Source: Streptomyces asoensis (GTDB lineage: Bacteria > Actinomycetota > Actinomycetes > Streptomycetales > Streptomycetaceae). From it: a stretch of 64,000 nucleotides of DNA. The DNA lies in assembly GCF_013085465.1 (NCBI RefSeq), contig NZ_CP049838.1:5332001-5396000 (forward strand). The letters are read 5' to 3'. The position numbers were made by a program, and so were the translations under genes. Below are positions 35,835 to 44,353 of the stretch, one piece after another; the first letter of the stretch is position 1; each line of letters begins with the position of its first letter. Below the pieces are notes generated by a model that saw only the letters and a list, made by a program, of their open reading frames with translations, was not told the DNA's origin and ran no database searches.

Positions 35835-36512
35835 CTACTGGTCCAGGGGATCGAGGAGATAGTTGGTCAGCACGCAGCCGCTCGCCTGCGCGTCCTGTAC
35901 GCGGTATCCGTCAGGGGCTTTGAAGCTGGGATCGCAGTTCTCCAGCAGCAGGCCGGCTTCGAGGAGAGTCTTGCTCGCCTGGTAGTTCGTGGGATCGACG
36001 ATGAAGTCGGCACCGAAGAGAAATCTTCCGCGCGCCAGCTTGTCCGTCCAGCCGTCTTCCTTCGCGAACTCCTGGGCCTGCTTGCGGTAGTTCTCCTGGA
36101 ACCCCTTCATGTCGCTCGGCAGGTAGATGATCCAGCCGCCGGTATCGGACCGGGTCTCCCCGCAGAAACCGGACTTGCTGATCTTCCAGGCGTCGGCCTC
36201 GGCCTTCTGGGTGGCGTCATCGTCGTCGTTCGAAGGACCGAGGAACCCCTCGGAAGGAGTCCCCTGAGCGCTCTCGTCGTCCGTGAGGTTGTCGCACGGG
36301 AGCCCCGCGCCGGTGATGAACTCCTGGACGTCTCTCAAGGTCTTCGCGCTGGGCAGATTCGCGGAGCCGGAGTCGCCGGAGCTGCCGGAGCCGTCCGAGC
36401 CGAAGACGGAGTCCGCGCCGGTCTTGGTTTCCGAGTCCGACCCGCACCCGCTCAGCGTCGCGAGCAGGGCGAGGGACGCGGCCCCGGCGGCGAGGCTTCT
36501 GTACAGACGCAT
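35835..36512 (-). CDS. Lipoprotein of the secretion-like locus
   Basis: ATG 36512 opens a 225-residue protein with a lipobox LATLSGC (Cys23), so it should be lipid-anchored outside the membrane. A Ser/Gly/Asp-rich spacer follows, then a globular domain with five further Cys (LPCDNL, GFCGET, ENCDPSF, SGCVLT) probably joined as disulphides. The gene lies between the VirB4-like and TrbL-like genes. In type IV systems a lipoprotein at this place often stabilises the channel (VirB7-like role), but no sequence match is claimed. Confidence 0.7.
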   Translation of the reverse strand: MRLYRSLAAGAASLALLATLSGCGSDSETKTGADSVFGSDGSGSSGDSGSANLPSAKTLRDVQEFITGAGLPCDNLTDDESAQGTPSEGFLGPSNDDDDATQKAEADAWKISKSGFCGETRSDTGGWIIYLPSDMKGFQENYRKQAQEFAKEDGWTDKLARGRFLFGADFIVDPTNYQASKTLLEAGLLLENCDPSFKAPDGYRVQDAQASGCVLTNYLLDPLDQ

Positions 36513-36559
36513 GGGGATACTGACTCCTCGGTCGGTTCGGGTGCGGCCGGTGACGCGCG

Positions 36560-39550
36560 TCATGCCGTCGCCGTCGCTGTTTCCTGCGCCGGGGTCGCCG
36601 ACTGTGCCGGGTCCTCCTCCGCCTCCTGGAGGAACGTCCAGTCCCAGACGCTCAGCGGTGGGTTGACGCCCTGGCGGGCCGGGCGGGTGGTGCCGTTGGT
36701 GTCCGTGGCGGCGAGGATCTCCTTGAAGACCAGGTCGACGGCGACCGTGCCGACGCGCTTGTCCGCGTCGCGCTGGAGGCAGACACCCGTACGGAGGTCC
36801 TGGAGGGCCGCGATGACCTTCGGGTCGTTCTCCGGGCGGCCCAGGAGCGGGGCCACCAGGGACGCCTCCTGCGCCGACTTCTGCTTGAAGGCGAAGACCG
36901 TGTGGATCTGGTTCGCGCCACCGCTGCGGGCCTCGGAGTCCTCGATCTGGACCAGGTCGATGGCCTGCTGGGTGATCAGTACGGTGACCGCCAGGTAGGA
37001 GCGGCCCTGCTTCAGCGCGCGGCGCATCAGGTCGCGGCCGGACTCGGTCGCCGTGACGACGTACGCCTCGTCGACGAAGAGCGCCTTGGGGCGGAGGCCG
37101 ATCTCGCCGGTCACCGGGTTCTTCTCGTAGCCGACGTCGAGCATCTGGCTGCCCAGCTCCACGACCGCCATGAGGGCCGTCGCCGCGAGGCGTTCCGCCG
37201 GGTTCCAGCTGCGCGGGTCGGAGGCCGCAGGCGACTGGAAGCCGCGCAGGGTGATGACCGTACGGCGCTTGCGCATGCTGGACAGGGGCTGCGGGCGCTC
37301 CGCGAAGGAGAGACGGGCGTAGGGGAGCGTGCGCAGCTCGGTCAGGAGCATCTGCGCGAGCTTCAGGTCCTTGATCGCCTCTCGGTCGCCGCTGGCCATC
37401 GCTTGGTCGTACGCCGCGACGACCTCGTCCACGACCTGCCACAACGTCGGTCGGGGGACGGCCACTTCGGCGTCGCGGGCCGTCAGGCCCTGCTCGACGG
37501 CCTGACGGATCGCGGAGTTGTAGCGGCCGATGACGGTCGCCATGCCCTCGATGACGGGAAGGCGTACGCGCTGGTAGTCCTCGTCGCCGAGGAAGCCCCG
37601 GAGCATCGTTTCCGCGAGGAGGCGGCCCGCCGGTACGTCCCTGGCGATGACCCACGGGTCCAGGACGCCGGCCTGGCCCTTCAGGAGGTCGACGACCTCC
37701 GTCTCGGCCCAGAACTCGGGGTTCACCGGCTGGAACTTGCTGGCCGGAGTGCCGAGGAGGCCCGCTTCCGCGTCTCCCGCGAAGGCCGGGTCGTTCACCT
37801 GGGCGCCGAAGCCCAGGTAGTAGCAGAGCTGGGCGAAGTCGGTCTTCGGGTCGATGACCAGGCAACGGACGCCCGACTCCGACTCCTCGTAGAACTTCTG
37901 GAGGGCCAGCGAGGACTTGCCACCGCCGGACGCGCCGACGATGGCCAGGCCACCGCCGTCGTTGCGGGCCGGGCCGACGTGCAGGGAGTAGTGGACCGGC
38001 ATCTTGCCCGCCCAGCCGACCAGGTTGCCGACCCAGCCGAGGCGCTTGCCGGAACGGTGCTCGGGGTTGTCGCCCAGCTCCGTGCCCGCGGTGGGCAGTC
38101 CGGCGCCGAGCTGCTCGACCTCCTGGAGCCGGAGGTAGGGCGCGATCGGCAGCTTGGGGGCGTCGCCGGGAAGCTGTGCCTGGAGCAGCCGCCACTGCTG
38201 GCGGGTCGGGCGCAGCAGGGTGACCTTCAGGTCCTGCTTGAACTGCATCTCCAGGACGCGGCGCCGGCGCTCGAGCTCCTTCACGTCGTGCGCCGAGATC
38301 GTGAAGCGGATCTGCGCCTCCATGCCCGGCATCTTGTGCTCGTCGATGTCGTCGACGAGTTCCTGGGCGCGGGTGACCTGGGTGGCCAGCTTGGTGTCGG
38401 GGCTGCGGCCGGAGTTGGCCATGTCGTTCATCTCGTCCACCAGGTTGCCGCGGATCTTGTCGGCGCGGTCCTTGAACTTCAGGTACGGGATGAGCGTGAA
38501 CCGCATGTCGATCTCGACGGGGAAGTCCACGTGCTGGGCGGCGTAGCGCGCCCACGCGGTCGACTGGCGGAAGCGGGTCTCCGCGGGCCAGTTGGCGGCC
38601 ACGAGGGTGGTGGTGTAGCTGGTCTGCTGTTCGCCCGTCACCTCGTCGTACTGGTTCAGCACGATGTGCGTCTTGCGGTTCTCGCCGGAGAAGTCGACGA
38701 CCAGGTCGAACTGGTTGGGTCCCCAGGCGCGCGAGCCGAGCACCGGCTCGGGCGGGACCGGCAGGTCGCCGTGGAGCGGCTTGCGGATCAGCCAGACGAG
38801 TTCCTCGCGGCTGAGCGGGGTGCCCTTGAGGCCCTCCAGGCTCTCGTGGACCTCGACGGCGACCTGCGTCCACTCGGCGAGGACGTGGGGCGAGAGGTAC
38901 TCGTCCGTGACGCCGGTCGCGGTGGCGGCGGCCTGGTCGGCGGCGCCGCGGACGCCCTGGAGCAGGCCGGGCTCGTCGTACGGCTCGTCGTCCTGGGCGA
39001 CGACTCCGCTGCCACCGTTGGTGCGCTTCAGCGAACCCAGCTTCACCAGCAGGATGTTGCGCTCGCGCTTGGCGCCGATGCGCTCCTGGTACTCGGCCTT
39101 GCGCAGGTTGTACGCCTTGTAGTTCTCGGTGGGCTCCCAGGCGACCGCGTTCAGGTCCTCCGCCCAGGTCAGCGCGGTGATCGGCTGGTAGACCTTGCGG
39201 TAGTGGCACTCGACGTTGCGGTCGCCGCGGGCGAGGTTGAGCAGACCGCGGGCCGGGCCCTCGGCCATCGCCTGGAGCTCGCCGGCGTTCAGGTACTCGT
39301 CGATGGCGTTGGGCAGGACCATGCCCGTCCACACCGAGTCGCCGTGCACGAAGATCATGTCGTCGGCGTAGCGGTAGGGGAGGCGGAGGTCCTCGCGACG
39401 GGTGGCGGCCGACGAGCCGGACGGCTTGGAGCGCGCGGCGGAGGAGTTTCTGCCGCCGCCCTGGCCGTTCTTCTTGCTCGACGAGGCGGCCATGATCATG
39501 GCGACCACGAAGAAGGCGGCCGCCCCGCCCAAAAGGATCAACATGAACAT
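36560..39550 (-). CDS. VirB4/TraC-like secretion ATPase
   Basis: The 996-residue protein has an N-terminal membrane anchor (MFMLILLGGAAAFFVVAMIM), unusual for VirB4 itself but frequent in actinobacterial relatives. The VirB4 N-terminal domain spans about 60-480. The motor domain has Walker A GASGGGKSS (539-547) and Walker B ALFVDEA (823-829), with an arginine-rich helix after it. It supplies energy for assembly or transport in type IV secretion. No FtsK-type DNA-recognition domain is present. It is the second-largest protein of the locus and lies 36 bases downstream of the TcpE-like gene. Confidence 0.88.
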   Translation of the reverse strand: MFMLILLGGAAAFFVVAMIMAASSSKKNGQGGGRNSSAARSKPSGSSAATRREDLRLPYRYADDMIFVHGDSVWTGMVLPNAIDEYLNAGELQAMAEGPARGLLNLARGDRNVECHYRKVYQPITALTWAEDLNAVAWEPTENYKAYNLRKAEYQERIGAKRERNILLVKLGSLKRTNGGSGVVAQDDEPYDEPGLLQGVRGAADQAAATATGVTDEYLSPHVLAEWTQVAVEVHESLEGLKGTPLSREELVWLIRKPLHGDLPVPPEPVLGSRAWGPNQFDLVVDFSGENRKTHIVLNQYDEVTGEQQTSYTTTLVAANWPAETRFRQSTAWARYAAQHVDFPVEIDMRFTLIPYLKFKDRADKIRGNLVDEMNDMANSGRSPDTKLATQVTRAQELVDDIDEHKMPGMEAQIRFTISAHDVKELERRRRVLEMQFKQDLKVTLLRPTRQQWRLLQAQLPGDAPKLPIAPYLRLQEVEQLGAGLPTAGTELGDNPEHRSGKRLGWVGNLVGWAGKMPVHYSLHVGPARNDGGGLAIVGASGGGKSSLALQKFYEESESGVRCLVIDPKTDFAQLCYYLGFGAQVNDPAFAGDAEAGLLGTPASKFQPVNPEFWAETEVVDLLKGQAGVLDPWVIARDVPAGRLLAETMLRGFLGDEDYQRVRLPVIEGMATVIGRYNSAIRQAVEQGLTARDAEVAVPRPTLWQVVDEVVAAYDQAMASGDREAIKDLKLAQMLLTELRTLPYARLSFAERPQPLSSMRKRRTVITLRGFQSPAASDPRSWNPAERLAATALMAVVELGSQMLDVGYEKNPVTGEIGLRPKALFVDEAYVVTATESGRDLMRRALKQGRSYLAVTVLITQQAIDLVQIEDSEARSGGANQIHTVFAFKQKSAQEASLVAPLLGRPENDPKVIAALQDLRTGVCLQRDADKRVGTVAVDLVFKEILAATDTNGTTRPARQGVNPPLSVWDWTFLQEAEEDPAQSATPAQETATATA

Positions 39551-39586
39551 GGAGGAGTCACCCTGGGGTAGTTGACGTGTAAGGGG

Positions 39587-40069
39587 TCAGCGGTAGGTGG
39601 AGAAGGCGCTGCCGCGCTCGGCGGCGGCCCGGCGCGCGGCCTCGTAGCGGGACTGCCAGCGGGGCGAACCGGGAGTGAAGAGGATGACCTGCCAGTGCAG
39701 CTCCTCGGGTTCCTGGTCGGCGGCGAGCCCCTGGAGGCGCTTGGGCTGGAACCACCAGTCGGTCCACACCACGATCTGCTGGCTCAGCGTGAGCGCCGAG
39801 GGCAGGGGCCGTCCCCAGACGAAGTAGACGGCGAACGGTGGCCCGAAGTAGAGGATCGACGTCCACATCGACATGCCGAGGAACGGCAGGAACGCCGACA
39901 TCGTGAACAGAGCGATGAGCCAGATCAGCCCGAAGCCGAAGGCCGCGCCCAGCGCGGGCAGCAGCAGGCCCGGCAGCGGGATGTTGCCCCAGTTCCAGAT
40001 CCGCTTGGGGCGGTTGACCAGATCGGTGTGGTCGTACGCGACCAGCGGCTCCGGCGCCTCCTGGCTCAT
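39587..40069 (-). CDS. TcpE/PrgI-like membrane protein
   Basis: ATG 40069 gives 160 residues: a cytoplasmic head (YDHTDLVNRPKRIWNWGNIP), two or three spans (LLPALGAAFGFGLIWLIALF, FLGMSMWTSILYFGPPFAVYF), then a soluble tail with TDWWFQPKRLQGL and HWQVILFTPGSPRW. Size, topology and the place directly before the VirB4-like gene fit TcpE/PrgI-type proteins of Gram-positive conjugation systems, equivalent to VirB3. The identification is by topology and context. Confidence 0.65.
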   Translation of the reverse strand: MSQEAPEPLVAYDHTDLVNRPKRIWNWGNIPLPGLLLPALGAAFGFGLIWLIALFTMSAFLPFLGMSMWTSILYFGPPFAVYFVWGRPLPSALTLSQQIVVWTDWWFQPKRLQGLAADQEPEELHWQVILFTPGSPRWQSRYEAARRAAAERGSAFSTYR

Positions 40070-40133
40070 GTCTGCGAACTCCCCTGATAGGGACGGAAAC
40101 TGATGGACTGTCGAGCAATGCCCGAGCGGTCGG

Positions 40134-40397
40134 TCAGTTGCCGCCGCCGATCTCCGTGCCGAGGCCGATGAGCACGCCTGCGAGGCCGCTGGCGCCACCG
40201 ATGATCAGGGCGGCGAGCGCGATCATGCCGAAGCCCTGGAAGGCCTCGCGCATACCGTCGCCGCGCTTCATCGACATCAGCATGCGGATGCCGAGGACGA
40301 GCAGGGCGATGACGGCGACCATGGTGCCCGCGTTGCGGAGGATTTCCTCGATCTTGTCGAACATGTCCGTCAGCGTGGTACCGGCGGCCAGGTACAT
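40134..40397 (-). CDS. Small two-span protein, pilin/VirB2-like by position
   Basis: ATG 40397 follows GAGAGGA. The 87-residue product has two hydrophobic helices (AGTMVAVIALLVLGIRMLM and FGMIALAALIIGGASGLAGV) joined by a short basic loop (KRGDGMREAF). This is the topology of VirB2/TrbC-type subunits and of small channel proteins in Gram-positive type IV systems. There is no signal peptide. It lies between the TcpC-like and TcpE-like genes. Confidence 0.65.
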   Translation of the reverse strand: MYLAAGTTLTDMFDKIEEILRNAGTMVAVIALLVLGIRMLMSMKRGDGMREAFQGFGMIALAALIIGGASGLAGVLIGLGTEIGGGN

Positions 40398-40461
40398 GGT
40401 GATTCCTCTCGGGTGGTTAAGCGGTGGTAAGAGGTGGGGGGTGAGGGCGGTGCGGTCCCGG

Positions 40462-42144
40462 TCAGGACTTGCCGGGCTGCGGTGTGCCCTTGGACGACTG
40501 GGCGGACGTGGAAGGGGAGGCCGATACGGACGGGGAGGGGCTTCCCGTCGCGGCGGCGCTGTCGGTGTCGTCGCTGTCGGCCCGACCGCCCTGCTCGTCG
40601 AGCACACCGCCCCGGATGTCCTTGATGAACCAGCCCTGGGCCGTGTTCACCATCGTCATCCGGTACGCGCGGCGCACGGCGACGCCCTTTGCGTCGCTCC
40701 AGTCGACGGCCACGCGCACCTGGACGGCCTGCCCGACGCCGTAGGCGTAGGGGTCCGTGTCCTGGACACCTGACGGCACGAGCGCGACGACGGAGCCGAT
40801 GTCCGGGTTCGTCAGGCGTCCGGACAGGCCGGTGGTGGCCGTCAGGGTCGCGTCGGGAGTGATGAAGCGGGACATCGCGGTCGCGTCGGAGGCGCCCCAG
40901 GCCGCGAAGTAGCCCGGCAGTACCTTCTGCTGGAGCTGCGTGGAGAGGGCGTCGTCCACGACCTCGTCGCTCTGGTCGACCTCCGGCACGTCCGCACGCG
41001 CCGGCAACGGCATCTGGCCGACGTCGCCGGCGATGCGCATGCCCTCGCCCGTCGTGAGGTTCTGCACGTACACGGGGACGGTGAGCGTGGTGAGTGTGCC
41101 GTCGTCCGTCCGGACCTGCACGCCCAGGTAGCGGCCGTGGTCGCCGTACTCGGGAAGCTTCTCGGCGGTGCCGTCCCAGGTGACGGAGACGGCCTTGCTG
41201 GTGCCTTCGCCGCTCCAGCCGCACTCGGGATCGACACCGGCGGAGGCGTAGCGGGCGAGGTCGGTGCGGCGGGTGGACGAGGTGTCCGGGGAGAACGTCA
41301 TGCAGAGCTGCGCGTACTGCTCCGCGAAGGCCGCAGCCTGTTCGGTGGGGAACTCGGTGAGGCGGTACCGGGTGGCGTCCGCCTCGTCCAGTCCCGCGGT
41401 GGTGGTGCCGGACGACTTGCCGACCACCAACCCCATCACACCGCACGAGCCCAGCGCGAACACGCAGGTAGTGATCAGCAGGGTGGCGCGGAGCGCGACG
41501 TGCGTGCGGCGCCCACCACCCGGGATACGGCCGCCGGGCTTGGGCACGTCGAAGTCGCGCGCGGGGGCGGGCTTCGGGATGGCCTGGCCGGGGGTGGCGG
41601 CGCCTGTGGTCGGGGCGGTCGCGCCCGTCGTCGGGGCCGGGGCGGCCGTGGCCCTCAGCGACATCGTGGAGGAGCTGTGGGCGGGGGCCTGGTGGCCGTG
41701 CTGGGGCGCGTGGGGGGCAGCCGTGGTGGGCGTGGGCGCCGGCGCGGTGGCTGCGGCGGCCGTCGCCGTACCGCCCCGCTTGCGCTGCTCCTTCTCCGCC
41801 TTCTTCTGCTCGTACGCCGCCTTGCGCGCCGCCCGCTCGCGCTCGCGCTTCTCCTTCTTCGACTCGCCCTGGGGCCGCGTCTCACGCGGCGGCAGCGACG
41901 GGACGGCGGCCTGGCCGGCCCGGGGCGTGCTGCGCACCCAGGCGGCGGCGACCTGGGCGCGGGCCGCGTCGGAGGGCAGCGGCTGCGGCTGCTGCGGGGC
42001 CGGGGCCTGTTGCGGGGTGGGGGCCTGCTGCCCTTGCCCCTGCCACGCCTGCTGCGGCGGCTGCTGGGAAGGACCGAAGGACCCGGGCTGCCCGGAAGGC
42101 TGGCCTCCGCCGACCGCGCCAGCAGGGCTGTTGTGGTCTGTCAT
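40462..42144 (-). CDS. TcpC/VirB8-like conjugal-transfer-type protein
   Basis: ATG 42144 (MTDHNSPAGAVGGGQP) gives 560 residues. A long cytoplasmic head is rich in Gln/Pro/Ala and includes a basic helix (ESKKEKRERERAARKAAYEQ). One span lies near residue 240 (LLITTCVFALGSCGVMGLVV). The outside part forms two NTF2-like domains (EQAAAFAEQYAQLCMTFSPD and LQQKVLPGYFAAWGASDATA), the build of TcpC, the VirB8-like scaffold of Gram-positive systems. A Ser/Thr/Pro tail ends the protein. It is the first gene of the minus-strand set. Confidence 0.75.
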   Translation of the reverse strand: MTDHNSPAGAVGGGQPSGQPGSFGPSQQPPQQAWQGQGQQAPTPQQAPAPQQPQPLPSDAARAQVAAAWVRSTPRAGQAAVPSLPPRETRPQGESKKEKRERERAARKAAYEQKKAEKEQRKRGGTATAAAATAPAPTPTTAAPHAPQHGHQAPAHSSSTMSLRATAAPAPTTGATAPTTGAATPGQAIPKPAPARDFDVPKPGGRIPGGGRRTHVALRATLLITTCVFALGSCGVMGLVVGKSSGTTTAGLDEADATRYRLTEFPTEQAAAFAEQYAQLCMTFSPDTSSTRRTDLARYASAGVDPECGWSGEGTSKAVSVTWDGTAEKLPEYGDHGRYLGVQVRTDDGTLTTLTVPVYVQNLTTGEGMRIAGDVGQMPLPARADVPEVDQSDEVVDDALSTQLQQKVLPGYFAAWGASDATAMSRFITPDATLTATTGLSGRLTNPDIGSVVALVPSGVQDTDPYAYGVGQAVQVRVAVDWSDAKGVAVRRAYRMTMVNTAQGWFIKDIRGGVLDEQGGRADSDDTDSAAATGSPSPSVSASPSTSAQSSKGTPQPGKS

Positions 42145-42479
42145 CGAGTCGGTTACTCCAGCGAGTCGGTTCCCCGTCCGCCTGGGCGGGTTCACGACCG
42201 CACCGCACGACGGGCCCTGGCCCGGCCAGGTGCGCTTGGCAGTGTGACAAAGACCTGTCACCGGACCGGTGTCGCTTTCCTCGCCGGGACTGCGGGAATT
42301 CCCGATGCCGTGTCCATGAGGAAACCGGTCGGGAAAAGTGTCAGGGACACGGCGGGAAGGTGCCGTGCCGTACCGGCCCGTCCTGGGCCCACAATGCGCT
42401 GGGCGCGTGTGCCCGAGGTGCTGGGTACCGTCACCCGGCACCACCCCCTGGACCCGACGGACCCGGCGAAGGACGAGAG
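42145..42479. promoter_or_regulatory. Divergent control region of the secretion-like locus
   Basis: These 335 bases separate the minus-strand and plus-strand halves of the locus and must hold promoters for both. I see short imperfect inverted repeats (for example CGGGA/TCCCG around 42288-42305) but no recognisable operator or consensus promoter. Confidence 0.4.
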
Positions 42480-43100
42480 TTGACCGACCACAACGGGCAC
42501 CCGCAGCAGCCGCAGTACCCGCAGCAGCCGCAACCCCCGGAGCAGTCCGACCCGCGCACCTGGGAGATCCCCCAGCAGGCTCCGCCGGTCCAGCAGGTCC
42601 CTGCCCCGGCCCCGGCGCCGGCCCCTGCCCCTGCCCCGGCCCCGGCCCCTGCGCCGGCTCCTGCCCCCGTCGCCGTACCGGCCCCTCAGCCGGCCCAGGC
42701 CCCGCAGGTCTTCCAGGCCGAGCACGCCTGGGTCGACGGCTATGAGCCCGGCAACCCCTGGCAGGCCAGCCTGTGCGTGGAGACGCCGTACGGGACCTTC
42801 GCCTATCCCCTCACGCCGAACACGATTCCCGAACTCCTCGAGCAGATGGTCCTGGTGGCGCAGGAGCAGCAGGGGATGCCGGTCGGTTTCGACGAGGATC
42901 CCGCGTTGTCGCCGACGGTCGGCGAGGAAGGCGACGAGGAGCAGGAGGGGGTGGTCGCCCGCCTCCAAGGAGGGCGCGCCGCACGGATGAGCGGCTGGAC
43001 GGTCGTCCACGACCTGTGGGAACGCGAGGATCCGACGGCGCGCATCGTGATGGGCGCGATCGTGGTGGTGCTGTTGCTGCTCGGTATTTTCCTGACCTGA
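42480..43100 (+). CDS. Tail-anchored Pro-rich protein, TTG start
   Basis: The rare TTG at 42480 is chosen because GAAGGA precedes it at 6-7 bases and the product then begins MTDHNGHPQQPQYPQQ. This mirrors the MTDHN start of the divergent TcpC-like protein. The 206-residue protein has a Gln/Pro/Ala-rich head with PAPAPA repeats (about 40-75). A compact domain follows (HAWVDGYEPGNPWQASLCVE to PELLEQMVLVAQEQQ), and a single C-terminal span (IVMGAIVVVLLLLGIFLT) acts as a tail anchor. It probably faces the cytoplasm and works at the base of the secretion-like machine. Confidence 0.7.
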   Translation: MTDHNGHPQQPQYPQQPQPPEQSDPRTWEIPQQAPPVQQVPAPAPAPAPAPAPAPAPAPAPAPVAVPAPQPAQAPQVFQAEHAWVDGYEPGNPWQASLCVETPYGTFAYPLTPNTIPELLEQMVLVAQEQQGMPVGFDEDPALSPTVGEEGDEEQEGVVARLQGGRAARMSGWTVVHDLWEREDPTARIVMGAIVVVLLLLGIFLT

Positions 43101-43138
43101 TCATGCGACCGCTACAGACCGACCGATAGAGGACAACG

Positions 43139-43501
43139 ATGACAAGCACCGATGAGGCCGGCACCGAGCCGGAGTTCTACTTTGCGGACGTCTTCGTCTT
43201 CGTCTCCGACTACCTCGCCCAGTTGATCCGCCGCCGTGTCAACGGCACTTCGGCGACCTGGTGCCCGAAGTGGTGGGAGCATCCCGAGGCCGGTGCCCGG
43301 CTGTCGGCGCTCTGGCTGGCCTGGGAGCATCTGCGCCAGGACCCGGCGCTCGGCATGTCGACGTGGTGGCTGCACCATGCCGACCCGCATCTGCGGGTCC
43401 TGATGGACGCCGACTCGGGCCCGTTCGCCGCCTGTTCGCCCAAGGATGGGCACACGGCCTACCCGTTCGATCCGTTGCCGGTGGATGCGCGTCCGGAATG
43501 A
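43139..43501 (+). CDS. DUF4913-like protein
   Basis: This 120-residue soluble protein has the DUF4913 pattern: VFVSDYLAQLI, then WCPKWWEHPEA, LWLAWEHLRQDPALGMSTWW and HHADPHLRVLMDADSGPF. DUF4913 proteins accompany conjugation-like loci in Streptomyces and other actinomycetes. The function is unknown; the many Trp and His residues suggest a binding domain. The gene sits 38 bases after the tail-anchored protein gene. Confidence 0.75.
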   Translation: MTSTDEAGTEPEFYFADVFVFVSDYLAQLIRRRVNGTSATWCPKWWEHPEAGARLSALWLAWEHLRQDPALGMSTWWLHHADPHLRVLMDADSGPFAACSPKDGHTAYPFDPLPVDARPE

Positions 43502-43562
43502 GGATCCTTCGTTCGTGACCGCAGTGGACGTCTTCCTTTCCCGAAACCCCGGCCCGGCCATT

Positions 43563-43594
43563 CCCGGCGCTTTCCCTGCCGGGAAAGCGCCGGG
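43563..43594. terminator. Intergenic hairpin, possible attenuator
   Basis: A 14-bp perfect stem (43563-43576 with 43581-43594) closes a TGCC loop between the DUF4913-like and VirB8-like genes. It may end part of the transcript or protect mRNA, since the following gene lies on the same strand. Confidence 0.6.
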
Positions 43595-43677
43595 CTTCGC
43601 CGCGCCGCCGCCACCTACCGTGTCCCGGTCACCCGTCGACCGCCGTTACCGGCCCATCACAAGGGAGGCGCGGGAAC

Positions 43678-44346
43678 GTGGAGTTGCCTGCCGAGAACAA
43701 GCGCACGGCACTACTGCCTCTGGTCGTGCTCGGCGCTTTGTTGATTCTCGTGCTGACGATGTTCACCGTCTTCGACGGTGACGACGATGACAGCGGCGGC
43801 GCGGACGCGGCGCCGGCCGCCACTTCCGGCGGTCAGAACGGCGCCGACGCGGACTCGGGTTCTTCGGGCTCCGATGCGGCCGGCGGCGGCGCCACTCCCA
43901 TCGTCGAGCCCGCCGAAGTGGCCGAGGCTCACGCCGTCATGGCGAAGTACATGGCCGGGCTCACCACCTACGACCACACGAGCAAGGCAGCCGCCTGGGG
44001 CGCCCCGCTGCTCGCACTCACCACCGGCGACACACAGATGAAGCAGGTGACCGTACTGCCGTCCGGCAAGGAGTGGGCGACCTGCCAGGCCGAGGAGTGC
44101 TCGTCCAAGGGCGCGGCGGTTGTCGAGCGTGACGCGGTGATAGCCGACGACGTGGTGCGCGACAGCGGTCGGACCATATCCAGCCTCGTGAAGGTGACCG
44201 CAACGCACACCTCCGGCGGTCAGTCCTCGACGGAGGAGAACGAGTGGCTGGTGACCGTCAAGGAGGACGGCGGTCAGTGGGAGGTGTCCGGCTTCGACGT
44301 CTTCGGTCTCGGCAACGTCGGGACCTCCGAAGACTCGGGGGAGTGA
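43678..44346 (+). CDS. VirB8-like membrane-anchored protein
   Basis: GTG 43678 follows AAGGGAGG. The 222-residue protein has a short cytoplasmic head, one span (LLPLVVLGALLILVLTMFTV, about 11-31), an acidic Gly/Ser linker (35-75) and an NTF2-like domain (EAHAVMAKYMAGLTTYDHTS to EENEWLVTVKEDGGQWEVSG). The build is that of small VirB8-type or Mce-associated subunits, which assemble outside the membrane. Two Cys (ATCQAEECSS) may form a disulphide. It ends 7 bases before the next gene. Confidence 0.7.
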   Translation: MELPAENKRTALLPLVVLGALLILVLTMFTVFDGDDDDSGGADAAPAATSGGQNGADADSGSSGSDAAGGGATPIVEPAEVAEAHAVMAKYMAGLTTYDHTSKAAAWGAPLLALTTGDTQMKQVTVLPSGKEWATCQAEECSSKGAAVVERDAVIADDVVRDSGRTISSLVKVTATHTSGGQSSTEENEWLVTVKEDGGQWEVSGFDVFGLGNVGTSEDSGE

Positions 44347-44353
44347 GCCGGCC

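Noticed and set aside
33132..36998. Plus-strand frame of 1288 codons
   Set aside because: Antisense to the TrbL-like and lipoprotein genes and beyond. The minus strand has signal peptide, lipobox and spans; the plus strand has none.
36902..39571. Plus-strand frame of 889 codons
   Set aside because: It is antisense to the VirB4-like gene, has Val/Leu/Gln-poor, Arg/Asp/Gly-rich composition and no domain; it exists because high GC removes stops.
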